This document shows positions 1 to 8,957 of a stretch of DNA of 10,808 bases, piece by piece. The stretch is from Bacteroidia bacterium (lineage in GTDB: Bacteria > Bacteroidota > Bacteroidia > Bacteroidales > Azobacteroidaceae): NCBI GenBank assembly GCA_026000155.1, contig BNYG01000052.1, positions 1-10,808 of the forward strand, read 5' to 3'. The notes under the pieces were generated by a model. It was given only the letters and a program-made list of their open reading frames with translations. It made no database searches and was not told where the DNA came from. The translations under genes were made by a program, and so were the position numbers. Numbering within the stretch: the stretch's first letter is position 1; each line of letters starts with the position of its first letter.

Positions 1-1
1 G

Positions 2-3000
2 GAAGAACGCTGGGGAGGTATTTTCCGGAAAATAGAAAGCGGTCAGACCGATTTCGAAGCCAATAATATTGAAACGATCGAATTTTGGCTAATGGATCCG
101 TTTATTTACGACCACGAAGCGCGCGGGGGCGATTTATATTTCAACTTGGGAGAAATATCGGAAGATATTTTACGGGATGAGAAAAAATTCTTTGAAAACG
201 GTTTGCCGACCGATGGTGATTTAAGTAAGGTGGAAGAAACGGTCTGGGGTTATGTGCACAAACAACAATCGTTAGTCTATGCTTTTGACTCACAGAGCGA
301 CCGGAAATTACAGGACGTGGGTTTCAACGGATTGAGTACCGAACAGGAATTCGGTTATCCGGCTTATGCCGATTATCTCCGGGATTTGAGAGCGCGCTTG
401 TCTCCGGAAACTATCGCCCGGATGGAACAAGATCAATTTTCGCCGTTCAGGGATCCTTCCGGTGATAATTTCCATTATTTCAGGGGGTCGGATTTCGACC
501 GGGAACAAGTTTCTATTTTGGGTCGTTATAAACACTATAACGGTACGGAAGGCAATTCGGCCAATGCGGACGAGACTTCCGAAAGTTACAATACAGCGGC
601 AAAAATAAGTCCCGATGCAGAAGACATCAACCAGGATAATACGCTGAACGAGAATGAAAAATATTTCCAGTACAAGGTATCTATCCGTCCGGTAGATTTG
701 GAAGTCGGAAGAAATTTCGTCGTGGATAAACGGATAACCCGGCCTAAATTGAAAAACGGTAAAACGGAAGAAGTAACCTGGTATCAATTCAAAATTCCTA
801 TTCGCGAATATGAGGGTAATCCTGTGGGTAATATACGCGACTTCCAGTCGATCCGGTTTATGCGGATGTTTATGACTCATTTTTCCGATTCTACCATTCT
901 TCGTTTCGGAAAGTTGGAATTGGTGCGGGGCGATTGGCGGACTTATACCAAGGATTTATCCAATCCGAATTTACCGGCATCGGCAGAGGGAACCATCAGT
1001 ATTTCAACGGTTAATATTGAAGAAAACGGAGATAAAAAGCCGGTCAACTACATCATGCCTCCGGGTGTGAACCGGATGACCGATCCGGGACAGCCGCAAC
1101 TGATTATGGAAAACGAACAATCGTTGTCGGCTAAAATATCCAATCTGGCACAAGGTGACGCCCGCGCCGTTTATAAAACCGAACGCTTGGATACCCGGCA
1201 ATACAAACGCTTCCAGATGTTTGTCCATGCGGAAAAAATGGAAGAGTCGATGGAAGAATTACCGAACAATGAACTTTCGGTTTTCCTGCGCTTGGGTTCG
1301 GACTACAAAAATAATTATTACGAATACGAAATTCCGTTGAAAATAACGCCGCCGGGGCTTTATAACGGCACTAATAATGCCGACCGGGAAATTGTCTGGC
1401 CTGCTTCCAATATGTTCGATTTTCCTTTCGAACTGCTGACCAATTTGAAATTAAACCGGAACAAGGAAAAAAGGAAAGCCGGTTCGGATGTGACCTATTA
1501 TACGCCCTATTCTGAATTTGACCCTAATCGACCGATGAATAAGGTAACGGTAGTCGGCAATCCCACCATTTCCGAAATCAAAGTTATCATGATTGGTGTC
1601 CGGAACAATTCCCGCAATAAACAATCGGTGGAAATCTGGATGGACGAAATGCGCCTGACCGAATTTAACGAAGAAGGCGGCTGGGCAGGAAATGCCAATG
1701 TCTATGTCGCTTTGTCCGATTTAGGTTCCGTGAACTTTGTCGGAAAGAAAGAAACAGCCGGATTCGGGAGTCTCGATCAAGGTATTATGGACCGGAATCT
1801 GGACGATAAACAATCCGTCAATGTAAACACACAGGTAGAATTGGGGAAATTCTTCCCGGAAAAAGCCAAGGTTAGCATGCCGCTCTATTATTCTTACCGG
1901 GAAGAATTGGTCAGTCCGAAATACAATCCGTTGGATCAGGATATTTTATTGAAAGACGCTTTGGATGCCGTAGAAAGCAAGGCGGAAAAAGATTCCATCC
2001 GGAATTTCGCCGTGGACAAAGTGATCAGCCGTTCGTTGGATTTCAATAATGTGCGGGCGAATATCGTGAGTAAAACACCGATGCCTTACGACCCCGCTAA
2101 TTTCACGCTGGGCTATTCATTCAGTGAAAATTACGTTCAGAATGCGACCACCGAATACGACCGGCAAACCGAACAGCGATTGCTTGTCGGCTATCTCTAT
2201 TCGCCGATGTTCAAACCGTGGAAGCCTTTTTACAAAGACAACAAACCCACTACTAAAAATAAATTCCTGGGTGATTTGCAATTGGGTTATTTACCCAAAA
2301 GCATTGCCTTCAATTCGGATATCAGCCGGGACTATTTTGAATTGCAATTACGCGATTTGGGAAGTTTGGGTGAAAGCATGTTGCCCGCTTCTTTCCGCGA
2401 AGATTTCTATTGGAGCCGGACGTCGGCAATCAATTGGGAATTGACCAAAAATCTCCGTTTTAATTTGAATACCGGAACGAATGCCCGTATTGATGCGCCT
2501 TACGTACAGGTAAATAAAAAGTTCGCTATGGATGATTACGGATTATGGAAAGATTCGGTGTTGATGAGCATCCGGGATTTGGGAACTCCGATGGATTATG
2601 ACCAATCGTTTAACGCCACCTATCAACTTCCGTTCCGCAATATCACCGCCCTGAATTTTATTTCCGGCGACTTGTCTTATGCGGCTCAATACAGTTGGCA
2701 AAGAGGCGCTATGGTGGACGATGCAGACGTCGAATTGGGAAATGTGATTACCAATCAACGCACCATAGGACTGAATAATGTGGCGTTCAATCTGCTGAAC
2801 CTGTATAATAAAAGCAAATTCCTCGAAGGCGCCAATAAAAAATATACCCTAAGTAGAAGCGTTGCGCAGAATACCCGCAATACCCGGCGGAATGAACAGC
2901 AACAAGCGGCGGACGAACGGAATAAAAAATTGGCGGATGAAAAGAAAAACAAGAAATACGAAGGGGAAGTGCAATTGAATGCCGACTCGGCAACCGTAGT

Positions 3001-4570
3001 GAAACATACCTTGAATAACAAACGCCTACGAGTGACGGCTCGCGGCGCCAACGGAAAATTGTATGCCATCAGTTACAAAGCCATCGACAACAATACGATC
3101 CGGATCAATACGAAAGATACGGCAAAAATCAATCTGGTCGTTTCCCAAAAACCGCCTTTGGACGATTTGCAATGGTATAAAATAGCCCAGGGAGTCGCCC
3201 GCGGATTGATGATGGTGCGCAATGTCAGCTTCTCTTACACTCAGACCGACGGAATGATGATTCCCGGTTTCCGTCCCGAAATCGGCGATTTCTTCGGCCA
3301 GGGAAGCACCGGCTTCGGTAAAGCTCCCGGACTTGATTTTGCTTTCGGATTGACGGATGAAACTTATTTGGACAAGGCTTATGAAAATAAATGGTTGATA
3401 ACGGATAATCCGAACAATACCAATCCCGCCCTGTTTAATAAGATGGAAACTTTCACCATGGCTGCGACTGTAGAACCTTTTGCGGGCATGAAAATCAACC
3501 TGACTGCCGGCAGGACGTCAACCGATCAAAACCAGATAGATTATATGTATAAAACCGACAATGGAATGCCCAAGCGGTTTTCCGGTAATTTCAATATCAC
3601 GACCATTGCGCTCCGTTCGGCATTTGAAAAAAGCAATGCAGCTAACGGCTATCATTCCAAGGCATTTGAATCATTCCTCAACAACCGCGAAATCATTGCC
3701 GGCCGGTTGGAAAACGTTTATGGCCAGGCCGGAGTTCCGGGAGCGGTGGAAAGAAATTCGGTAGATGTGTTAATTCCCGCATTTATAGCCGCCTACACGG
3801 GACAAAAACCGGATAAAGTAGGATTGGATATCTTTCCTTCCCTGCTCAAACTGCTTCCTAACTGGAAAATCACCTATGAAGGATTGATGCAACTGCCGAT
3901 AATCAGTAAACATTTCAAATCCTTTACGCTCGAACACGACTACAAATCCCGTTATACGGTAGGCTCTTACACCTCCTATCCGAACTGGACGGAAGAGAAC
4001 AACAGCGGAATCGGTTATATCCGCAACATGGCATCCGGTCAGGAGACCCCTGTTCCTTCTTCTCCTTATAATGTGATGGCCGTTAGTATTACGGAAGATT
4101 TTGCTCCCCTTATCCGGGTCAATTCCGTATTACTCAATAATATGAGCGTGAAATTAGACTACTCTACGAAACGGATGGTCAATTTGAATATAGCCTCGTA
4201 CCAGATAGTGGAAATAAGTTCGAAAGAATTGGGTGCGGATTTGGGTTACCGCATCGACCATTTCGACAAAATCATTCATTTTCCGAAGAAAACGAATCCC
4301 AATTTCAATAACGATTTACGGATTTCCGCAGGCGTTTCTTACCGTATGCAGCAAAGTCTGAACCGTAAAATCCAGGATGCCTTTACACAAGCCACATCGG
4401 GCGATTCGCAAGTGATGCTCAAGTTTACAGCCGATTATACCCTGAGCAAGATGATTATGTTGCAAGGATTTTTCGACAGGGAAATAAGTCAACCCTTAGT
4501 ATCTTCTACCGCTTTTCCGCGCTCCAAATCCTCCTTCGGCGTTAGTGTGAAAATCAGTTTGATGCAGTAA
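2..4570 (+). CDS. sprA: SprA/Sov, T9SS outer-membrane translocon, 5'-truncated by window edge
   Basis: This is the C-terminal part of the giant outer-membrane beta-barrel through which T9SS cargo leaves the cell. The frame is open from base 2, so the ATG at 92 is internal and no start is in the window. The 1522 codons seen compare with about 2400-2500 residues in full SprA/Sov, so roughly the first 1000 are missing. Family-typical stretches include RWGGIFRKIE and the following IEFWLMDPFIY at the left edge, MMIPGFRPEIGDFFGQG (about 3253-3303), PGLDFAFGL, TMAATVEPFAGMKINLTAGR and a C-terminus ending FGVSVKISL. Alternating polar and hydrophobic residues with many aromatics fit transmembrane beta strands. 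A highly charged Lys/Arg/Gln/Glu linker (about 2867-2960) followed by a beta-rich segment (to about 3150) probably forms a periplasmic insertion. No frameshift is seen. The next gene encodes a predicted T9SS cargo protein. Confidence 0.95.
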   Translation, partial: EERWGGIFRKIESGQTDFEANNIETIEFWLMDPFIYDHEARGGDLYFNLGEISEDILRDEKKFFENGLPTDGDLSKVEETVWGYVHKQQSLVYAFDSQSDRKLQDVGFNGLSTEQEFGYPAYADYLRDLRARLSPETIARMEQDQFSPFRDPSGDNFHYFRGSDFDREQVSILGRYKHYNGTEGNSANADETSESYNTAAKISPDAEDINQDNTLNENEKYFQYKVSIRPVDLEVGRNFVVDKRITRPKLKNGKTEEVTWYQFKIPIREYEGNPVGNIRDFQSIRFMRMFMTHFSDSTILRFGKLELVRGDWRTYTKDLSNPNLPASAEGTISISTVNIEENGDKKPVNYIMPPGVNRMTDPGQPQLIMENEQSLSAKISNLAQGDARAVYKTERLDTRQYKRFQMFVHAEKMEESMEELPNNELSVFLRLGSDYKNNYYEYEIPLKITPPGLYNGTNNADREIVWPASNMFDFPFELLTNLKLNRNKEKRKAGSDVTYYTPYSEFDPNRPMNKVTVVGNPTISEIKVIMIGVRNNSRNKQSVEIWMDEMRLTEFNEEGGWAGNANVYVALSDLGSVNFVGKKETAGFGSLDQGIMDRNLDDKQSVNVNTQVELGKFFPEKAKVSMPLYYSYREELVSPKYNPLDQDILLKDALDAVESKAEKDSIRNFAVDKVISRSLDFNNVRANIVSKTPMPYDPANFTLGYSFSENYVQNATTEYDRQTEQRLLVGYLYSPMFKPWKPFYKDNKPTTKNKFLGDLQLGYLPKSIAFNSDISRDYFELQLRDLGSLGESMLPASFREDFYWSRTSAINWELTKNLRFNLNTGTNARIDAPYVQVNKKFAMDDYGLWKDSVLMSIRDLGTPMDYDQSFNATYQLPFRNITALNFISGDLSYAAQYSWQRGAMVDDADVELGNVITNQRTIGLNNVAFNLLNLYNKSKFLEGANKKYTLSRSVAQNTRNTRRNEQQQAADERNKKLADEKKNKKYEGEVQLNADSATVVKHTLNNKRLRVTARGANGKLYAISYKAIDNNTIRINTKDTAKINLVVSQKPPLDDLQWYKIAQGVARGLMMVRNVSFSYTQTDGMMIPGFRPEIGDFFGQGSTGFGKAPGLDFAFGLTDETYLDKAYENKWLITDNPNNTNPALFNKMETFTMAATVEPFAGMKINLTAGRTSTDQNQIDYMYKTDNGMPKRFSGNFNITTIALRSAFEKSNAANGYHSKAFESFLNNREIIAGRLENVYGQAGVPGAVERNSVDVLIPAFIAAYTGQKPDKVGLDIFPSLLKLLPNWKITYEGLMQLPIISKHFKSFTLEHDYKSRYTVGSYTSYPNWTEENNSGIGYIRNMASGQETPVPSSPYNVMAVSITEDFAPLIRVNSVLLNNMSVKLDYSTKRMVNLNIASYQIVEISSKELGADLGYRIDHFDKIIHFPKKTNPNFNNDLRISAGVSYRMQQSLNRKIQDAFTQATSGDSQVMLKFTADYTLSKMIMLQGFFDREISQPLVSSTAFPRSKSSFGVSVKISLMQ

Positions 4571-4573
4571 TAA

Positions 4574-4605
4574 TTTGCTTTATTATTAAAATCACACTAC
4601 CTTTG
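4574..4605 (+). promoter_or_regulatory. Bacteroidota-type promoter for the M6 peptidase gene
   Basis: TTTG at 4574-4577 and TACCTTTG at 4598-4605 are separated by 20 bases, matching the Bacteroidota primary-sigma consensus TTTG / TAnnTTTG. The -33 box begins 4 bases after the sprA stop codon. Transcription would start near 4610, leaving an A/T-rich leader of about 27 bases without a Shine-Dalgarno sequence. The peptidase gene can therefore be expressed separately from sprA. Confidence 0.7.
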
Positions 4606-4637
4606 TTAGTGCGTATTTAAAAATAAATTTCATTATT

Positions 4638-7268
4638 ATGATAAAAAGAATTGCCCTTTTTGCTGTTCTAATCTTCCTCTCACTGATTACCTTTCATGCA
4701 TGGGCAGTTCCGGCGAATCCGAATCCGGTAGAAACCGTACAACCCGACGGCGCCCCGATAACGTATTTTATCAAAGGAGATGAAAAGGTGAATTGGCTGC
4801 AATCGACCGACGGATATACTTTGTTGCGGAATGAAAATCAATTTATCGTTTATGCCGAAAAAAATGCCAAAGGAAATTTAGTTCCTTCCCAATATATATA
4901 TAAGAACGGACAACTTCGTTCTTCCGGCTTGAACCAATTCCTTGCGAAAACGCCTAAAGATTTGCGTTACAGTACGGAACAAGTCGAGATGCTCACTCAG
5001 ATATGGAAAATGACGGAGAGCGAAATACAGACTCATCCGGTGAAAGGGGATAAAAAAGCGCTTTGTATCTTAGCCGGTTTTCTCGATAAACCGGTTGATA
5101 AATCCGTTGCCGAATTTGAAGCGCTGATGAATCAGGTCGGCTATTCTTCCAATGGCGCTACCGGAAGTGTAAAAGATTTTTACAGGGAAAATTCATACGG
5201 TCAAATGGATTTGACGGTTACGGTTGTCGGACCGGTTACGGTTCCCAATACGACTGCTTATTATGGTCAAGGAGATGGCCCTCATTTTCAGGAATTTGCA
5301 AAAGAGGTGCTACTCGCAGCTGATCCGGAAGTGGATTTTAGCGAATATGCCAATGAAGAAGGAGACGTGGAAACGTTTCACATTATATTTGCCGGCTATG
5401 GTGATGAAAACATACAGAATCACAAACAAATCTGGTCTCATAAATGGAACCTCAAATCTCCGGTCACCTTAGATGAGGTAAGGCTTTTTGTCTATTCCTG
5501 TTCTCCGGAGCTGCGGGGACGATTAGGGTCTTCGATTACCGCGATCGGGGTTGTCTGCCATGAACTTTGCCATGTTTTCGGCGCCGATGATTATTACGAT
5601 ACGGACTATGCCGGCAACGGAGGTGACTATCCGGCAACAGGCAATTGGGACTTGATGGCGGGAGGCAGTTGGAATGGTAATAACCGGGATGGCTCCTGCC
5701 CTGCCCATATCAATATGTTTCAAAAAATACTTTATGCCTGGGTAGAACCGGTTGAATTAACGGATTCGCTAACGGTTACCAACATGCCTAATTCAGCCGA
5801 AAATCCGGTGGCTTATATTGTAAAACCTTCTACGGATAATGAAATGTATGTGTTGGAAAATCGTCAGCAAGTGGCGTTTGATTCCAAAATTCCGGGCGCC
5901 GGGCTGTTGATCTATCATATTCACCATTCGGCTGCCAACGGAAGAATCAATAACACCAAACACCCGCAACAGGCATACGTGGTATGCGCCTCTTCTACAA
6001 CGGCTATACCTAATAGCAGTGTAAGTTCGTATGGCTTGGTCGATTCTTCCCGCGCTCCTTTTACGAATCTGACGGGAAGAGATGAATTTTCGGATACCTC
6101 TACTCCGCAAATGTTCCGGTGGGACAGGCTTTCCGGTATCCCGGTAGCGGATAAAGCGTTGACGGAAATCACCCAAGCGGAGGGTTTAGTTTCGTTCAAG
6201 TTCAGGGGAGGGAATGCGGAAGAAACGGAAGTCGCTTACAATCCGGTAAGCAACCTTCAAAGTAAAATAGAATATAACGAAATTATCCTGGATTGGCAGT
6301 ATCCGGCAGGCGGGAATTATCCCACAGGATATGAAATTTACCGGGAAGATGAATTACTGGCAACGCTCCCGATCAATGAAAGGAAATACATCGACGAAGA
6401 CAGGGAAACGGGTTCTTATAATTATTGTGTGAAAGCCGTTTATCCGGATACCATTTCCGAAGCGGAATGTGTCGTTGTGGATTTTGAAAGAGCCTATTGC
6501 TTTCCTGCCGTTGATTTAAGTGCGCAAGTAGCAGGCGACACGATTAAACTCTCGTGGGAAGTTCCGGTGGATCCGGACGAAAAAACCTATACTTACACCC
6601 TATATGTGGAGGATAAAATCATGGCACAAAATTTGGAAGAAACTTCTTTTGATTATCAACCGAAAGAAGGAGGAGAGTACCGGTTTTCCGTAATAGCCTA
6701 TACGGACAATTGCCGGGCGGAACAAGCGGAAATCACGGTTTCTTTTCATCCGCAGTTAAACTTTGAACTCCAGGGAATACCGGAAGAGGTTTATACGAAA
6801 CAATCTTATCCGGTATCTTTAGAACTTACGGATGAAACGGATGAAGAAATAAATTATACCTGGTCTTTTTCCAACGATTTGGCAACGATTGTTCCCGGGG
6901 AAAAACCCAATGAAATCCAATTAGTGACAGGAGAGGAACAAGGAATGGGAATTTTACGTGCGGAAGTCAGCTATTTCCATTACTTACCGGTTTTTGAAAA
7001 GGAACTCAATATCCAATTTCCGGTGGGAATCAATGAAATACCTTCTATGCAGAGACTGGTCTATCCTAATCCGGTACACGATGTATTGACTGTTTCCACG
7101 AATGAAGTAGTGAGCCTGTCCATTACGGATAGTATGGGCAGGACAATCTATGCCGCCCCCCGGTTCAAAACCCAAAGCATCGATGTTTCGGATTGGACCA
7201 AAGGCATTTACTTTGTTCGTATCCAAACACCGGACGGAACGAGAATGGAGAAAGTGATTAAGAATTAA
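4638..7268 (+). CDS. Secreted M6-family zinc metallopeptidase with Fn3-like domains and T9SS sorting domain
   Basis: This is a predicted secreted or cell-surface protease of 876 residues. Residues 1-23 form a Sec signal peptide (KR, hydrophobic core, AWA before the likely cut). Residues 30-130 look like the propeptide found on Bacteroidales M6 proteases (GDEKVNWLQSTDGYTLL). The catalytic domain spans about 138-500. It holds the zinc motif HELCHVFGADD (H308, E309, H312, G315, D318), which fits HExxHxxGxxD, and a likely Met-turn DLMAGGSW (M340). Two fibronectin type III-like domains follow (about 535-615 and 620-702), then an Ig/PKD-like beta domain (705-795). The C-terminus from about 806 (YPNPVHDVLTV, then GIYFVRI and EKVIKN) is a type A T9SS sorting domain, removed after export. 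Immune inhibitor A is the best-known M6 relative; the substrate here cannot be predicted. The adjacent sprA encodes the channel it should use. Confidence 0.93.
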   Translation: MIKRIALFAVLIFLSLITFHAWAVPANPNPVETVQPDGAPITYFIKGDEKVNWLQSTDGYTLLRNENQFIVYAEKNAKGNLVPSQYIYKNGQLRSSGLNQFLAKTPKDLRYSTEQVEMLTQIWKMTESEIQTHPVKGDKKALCILAGFLDKPVDKSVAEFEALMNQVGYSSNGATGSVKDFYRENSYGQMDLTVTVVGPVTVPNTTAYYGQGDGPHFQEFAKEVLLAADPEVDFSEYANEEGDVETFHIIFAGYGDENIQNHKQIWSHKWNLKSPVTLDEVRLFVYSCSPELRGRLGSSITAIGVVCHELCHVFGADDYYDTDYAGNGGDYPATGNWDLMAGGSWNGNNRDGSCPAHINMFQKILYAWVEPVELTDSLTVTNMPNSAENPVAYIVKPSTDNEMYVLENRQQVAFDSKIPGAGLLIYHIHHSAANGRINNTKHPQQAYVVCASSTTAIPNSSVSSYGLVDSSRAPFTNLTGRDEFSDTSTPQMFRWDRLSGIPVADKALTEITQAEGLVSFKFRGGNAEETEVAYNPVSNLQSKIEYNEIILDWQYPAGGNYPTGYEIYREDELLATLPINERKYIDEDRETGSYNYCVKAVYPDTISEAECVVVDFERAYCFPAVDLSAQVAGDTIKLSWEVPVDPDEKTYTYTLYVEDKIMAQNLEETSFDYQPKEGGEYRFSVIAYTDNCRAEQAEITVSFHPQLNFELQGIPEEVYTKQSYPVSLELTDETDEEINYTWSFSNDLATIVPGEKPNEIQLVTGEEQGMGILRAEVSYFHYLPVFEKELNIQFPVGINEIPSMQRLVYPNPVHDVLTVSTNEVVSLSITDSMGRTIYAAPRFKTQSIDVSDWTKGIYFVRIQTPDGTRMEKVIKN

Positions 7269-7299
7269 TTTGTGTTTTAGAAAATTCTTTTTAAATTTG
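7269..7299 (+). promoter_or_regulatory. Bacteroidota-type promoter for the toxin-antitoxin operon
   Basis: TTTG at 7269-7272, directly after the peptidase stop, and TAAATTTG at 7292-7299 are separated by 19 bases, a close match to the Bacteroidota promoter. The expected start is near 7305, giving a leader of about 22 bases before the antitoxin ATG. No clear inverted-repeat operator for autoregulation is visible here. Confidence 0.7.
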
Positions 7300-7326
7300 C
7301 AATTAATTTATAAAAAATAAAACAAG

Positions 7327-7578
7327 ATGATACGTACAGTTTTTACACCAGATAGCAACCTTATTACTTTTCCCATTCCGAATAAATATGTTGGGAAAGA
7401 ATTGGAAATAACCGTTTTTCCGATTAAAGATATTTCTCTGAAAAAAGCAAGGAAAAAAGTAACGACCGATATTGACCCTGCATTTGGTGCGTGGGCGGAT
7501 ATGGATAAAAGTACAGAAGAAATTTGTGCCGAAATCAAAAATAGTAGAACTTTCCGTAAAAGAGACCTGGTGTTATGA
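7327..7578 (+). CDS. Putative type II antitoxin, partner of the downstream VapC
   Basis: This 83-residue protein lies just upstream of a PIN-domain toxin and overlaps it by 4 bases (ATGA), the usual antitoxin-toxin arrangement with translational coupling. The N-terminal part (residues 1-33) looks like a small beta-rich fold, with FPIPNKYVGKELEITVFPI resembling the IPxxYxGKxxEI pattern of short DUF2281/AbrB-like antitoxins. A basic stretch (KKARKK, about 39-44) follows. The C-terminal part (FGAWADMDKSTEEI and on to SRTFRKRD) is the kind of amphipathic tail that wraps a PIN toxin. I see no classic ribbon-helix-helix pattern, so assignment to a named antitoxin family is uncertain and rests mainly on position and size. 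The start is supported by the promoter upstream. It should neutralise VapC and may repress its own operon. Confidence 0.75.
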   Translation: MIRTVFTPDSNLITFPIPNKYVGKELEITVFPIKDISLKKARKKVTTDIDPAFGAWADMDKSTEEICAEIKNSRTFRKRDLVL

Positions 7579-7985
7579 TACAATATATTTTGGATACCAA
7601 TATTTGCGTTTTCTTTCTTCGTGGAAAACTCAATTTCAACGAATTTACCAAAGTGAAATGGCGTGAAAGTTGTTGTGTTTCCGAAGTAACGGTATTGGAA
7701 TTACATTATGGAGCTGAAAACAGTAACAACCCTAAGAAACATCATGAGGCGGTAAATGCTTTTCTACAAGACTTGACCGTTCTTTCTGTGTCCAAATGTG
7801 CAGACTTTTATTCAAAAGAAAAAACACGGTTTAGGAAAATGGGCAAACCTTTGCATGATGAATTTGACTTGATTATAGGTAGTTCTGCTATTGTAAATGA
7901 TTTAACCTTGGTAACAGACAATGTAAAGCATTTCAAAGATTTCGAAAATATCAAAATCGACAATTGGTTCAGAAACAACGATTAA
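7575..7985 (+). CDS. vapC: VapC-like PIN-domain ribonuclease toxin
   Basis: This 136-residue protein has the layout of a type II VapC toxin, a Mg-dependent RNase that blocks translation, often by cutting tRNA or rRNA. The four PIN acidic positions appear intact: D7 in YILDTNI, E42 in VLELHYGAE, D98 in HDEFDLIIG, and D115 in TLVTDN, the usual TxN/TxD end of the site. The length is normal for VapC (about 130-140). Its ATG overlaps the antitoxin stop as ATGA, so the pair is probably co-transcribed and translationally coupled. Base composition is lower in G+C than the flanks: two 60-base samples (7681-7740 and 7801-7860) give 38% and 35%, against 55% for 9661-9720 in pyk. This suggests acquisition by transfer. 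It converges with xerD, leaving a 31-base gap. The RNA target cannot be predicted. Confidence 0.9.
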   Translation: MIQYILDTNICVFFLRGKLNFNEFTKVKWRESCCVSEVTVLELHYGAENSNNPKKHHEAVNAFLQDLTVLSVSKCADFYSKEKTRFRKMGKPLHDEFDLIIGSSAIVNDLTLVTDNVKHFKDFENIKIDNWFRNND

Positions 7986-8016
7986 ATCTAATTAGTCAAT
8001 GCAAAAAAGAGCAAAT

Positions 8017-8928
8017 TCAGGAATGATTCCGGTTCCTCGGATGATGCTCCAATATCTCACTCCTCAAAAAATCCCGGTCCAAATGCGTATATATCTCGGT
8101 AGTCGTGATTTTTTCGTGACCGAGCATGGCTTGTATGGCTCGTAAATTCGCTCCCCCTTCCAATAAATGGGTGGCAAACGAATGGCGGAAAGTGTGCGGA
8201 CTCACATTCTTTTTTATTCCCGCGGCTTCGGCATAGACTTTGATCAGGTGAAAAATCATAATCCGCGAGAGTGCGGTGCCCCGCCGGCTCAGGAACAAAA
8301 TATCTTCAAAGCCCTTTTTGACCGGAATGTGGTTCCTGTCGGGCAAATACAGATTGATTTCTTTGACAGCCGTTCCGGAAATGGGAACCAAACGCTGTTT
8401 GCCGCCTTTTCCTTCCACCTTGATGAAACCTTCTTCTAAATACAAGTTGGAAAAACACAGTCCGGTCAATTCGGAAACCCGCAATCCGCAACTGTATAAC
8501 GTTTCCAGAATAGCTTTGTTCCGTTGCCCTTCCGGTTGCGATAAGTCGATGACCGACAGCATGGTATTGATTTCATGCAAGGTTAGAAATTCCGGAAGTT
8601 TCAATCCGATTTTAGGCGATTCCAATAATTCGGTCGGATCTTTGGCAATCCAATTTTCCAATTCCAGGAAGCGGTAAAACGATTTGATTCCGGAAATGAC
8701 CCGTGCTTGCGAACGGGGATTAATCCCCATTTCGTGCAGCGAAATAACCAATTCCTGCAAATCTTCCAACACTACTTCCTGCGGATGTTTATTTACCGTG
8801 AGCAGATAATCCAATAACTTGTTCAGATCGTCTAAATAAGCCTCCACCGAATTGCGGGAAAGCGATTTTTCCAATAATAAATGGGTTCGATACGATTGAA
8901 CCAAAGAAGGAATAGCTTCGTTTGTCAT
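8017..8928 (-). CDS. xerD: Site-specific tyrosine recombinase XerD
   Basis: XerD, with XerC, resolves chromosome dimers at the dif site during division. The protein has 303 residues, the usual length. Residues 1-105 form the N-terminal SAM-like DNA-binding domain (YLLTVNKHP, then SGIKSFYRFLELENW), and about 115-295 the catalytic domain. All six catalytic residues are visible: R150 (SCGLRVSEL), K174 (EGKGGKQRLVP), H245 and R248 (PHTFRHSFATHLLEGG), H271 (MLGHEKI) and the nucleophile Y280 (EIYTHLD). LEGGANLRAIQAMLGH is typical of Xer proteins. XerD is preferred over XerC because of SIKSFYRFL-like helix 4 and the SPK linker, but the two families are close. It is transcribed divergently from pyk. 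This is a housekeeping recombinase, not an integrase tied to a visible mobile element. Confidence 0.92.
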   Translation of the reverse strand: MTNEAIPSLVQSYRTHLLLEKSLSRNSVEAYLDDLNKLLDYLLTVNKHPQEVVLEDLQELVISLHEMGINPRSQARVISGIKSFYRFLELENWIAKDPTELLESPKIGLKLPEFLTLHEINTMLSVIDLSQPEGQRNKAILETLYSCGLRVSELTGLCFSNLYLEEGFIKVEGKGGKQRLVPISGTAVKEINLYLPDRNHIPVKKGFEDILFLSRRGTALSRIMIFHLIKVYAEAAGIKKNVSPHTFRHSFATHLLEGGANLRAIQAMLGHEKITTTEIYTHLDRDFLRSEILEHHPRNRNHS

Positions 8929-8955
8929 TTAATTGAAGAATAATAATTAAATTTG
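8921..8955 (+). promoter_or_regulatory. Probable pyk promoter
   Basis: TAAATTTG at 8948-8955 is a full match to the -7 element. The only upstream TTTG (8921-8924) lies 23 bases away, longer than the usual 19-21, and falls inside the start of xerD, so the -33 part is weak. The start would be near 8960, about 32 bases before the pyk ATG. Confidence 0.5.
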
Positions 8956-8957
8956 CA

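Noticed and set aside
92..94. ATG at 92 as the start of a separate 1492-residue protein
   Set aside because: The frame is open to base 2 and the upstream residues (RWGGIFRKIE) also match SprA, so this Met is internal.
2755..3069. Minus-strand open frames inside sprA, and others of 60-190 codons inside the peptidase, xerD and pyk
   Set aside because: They lie wholly within well-supported genes on the other strand or in another frame, with no recognisable motifs or promoters.
4568..4588. Inverted repeat TAATAAT / ATTATTA after the sprA stop, as a terminator
   Set aside because: The stem is A/T only and no T-run follows it. It overlaps the peptidase -33 box and is easily explained by low-complexity A/T sequence.
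7988..7995. CTAATTAG palindrome in the vapC-xerD gap
   Set aside because: It is an 8-base A/T-rich palindrome of the kind expected by chance, with no second copy near the toxin-antitoxin promoter.
8000..8030. xerD terminator: GGAA-TCA-TTCC at the end of xerD with a TTTTTT run on the minus strand
   Set aside because: The stem is only 4 bp and the T-run begins well after it, so it does not form a standard terminator.
8017..8928. xerD as the integrase of a genomic island carrying the toxin-antitoxin pair
   Set aside because: Sequence, length and divergent pairing with pyk fit the housekeeping recombinase. No attachment-site repeats were seen around the cassette.
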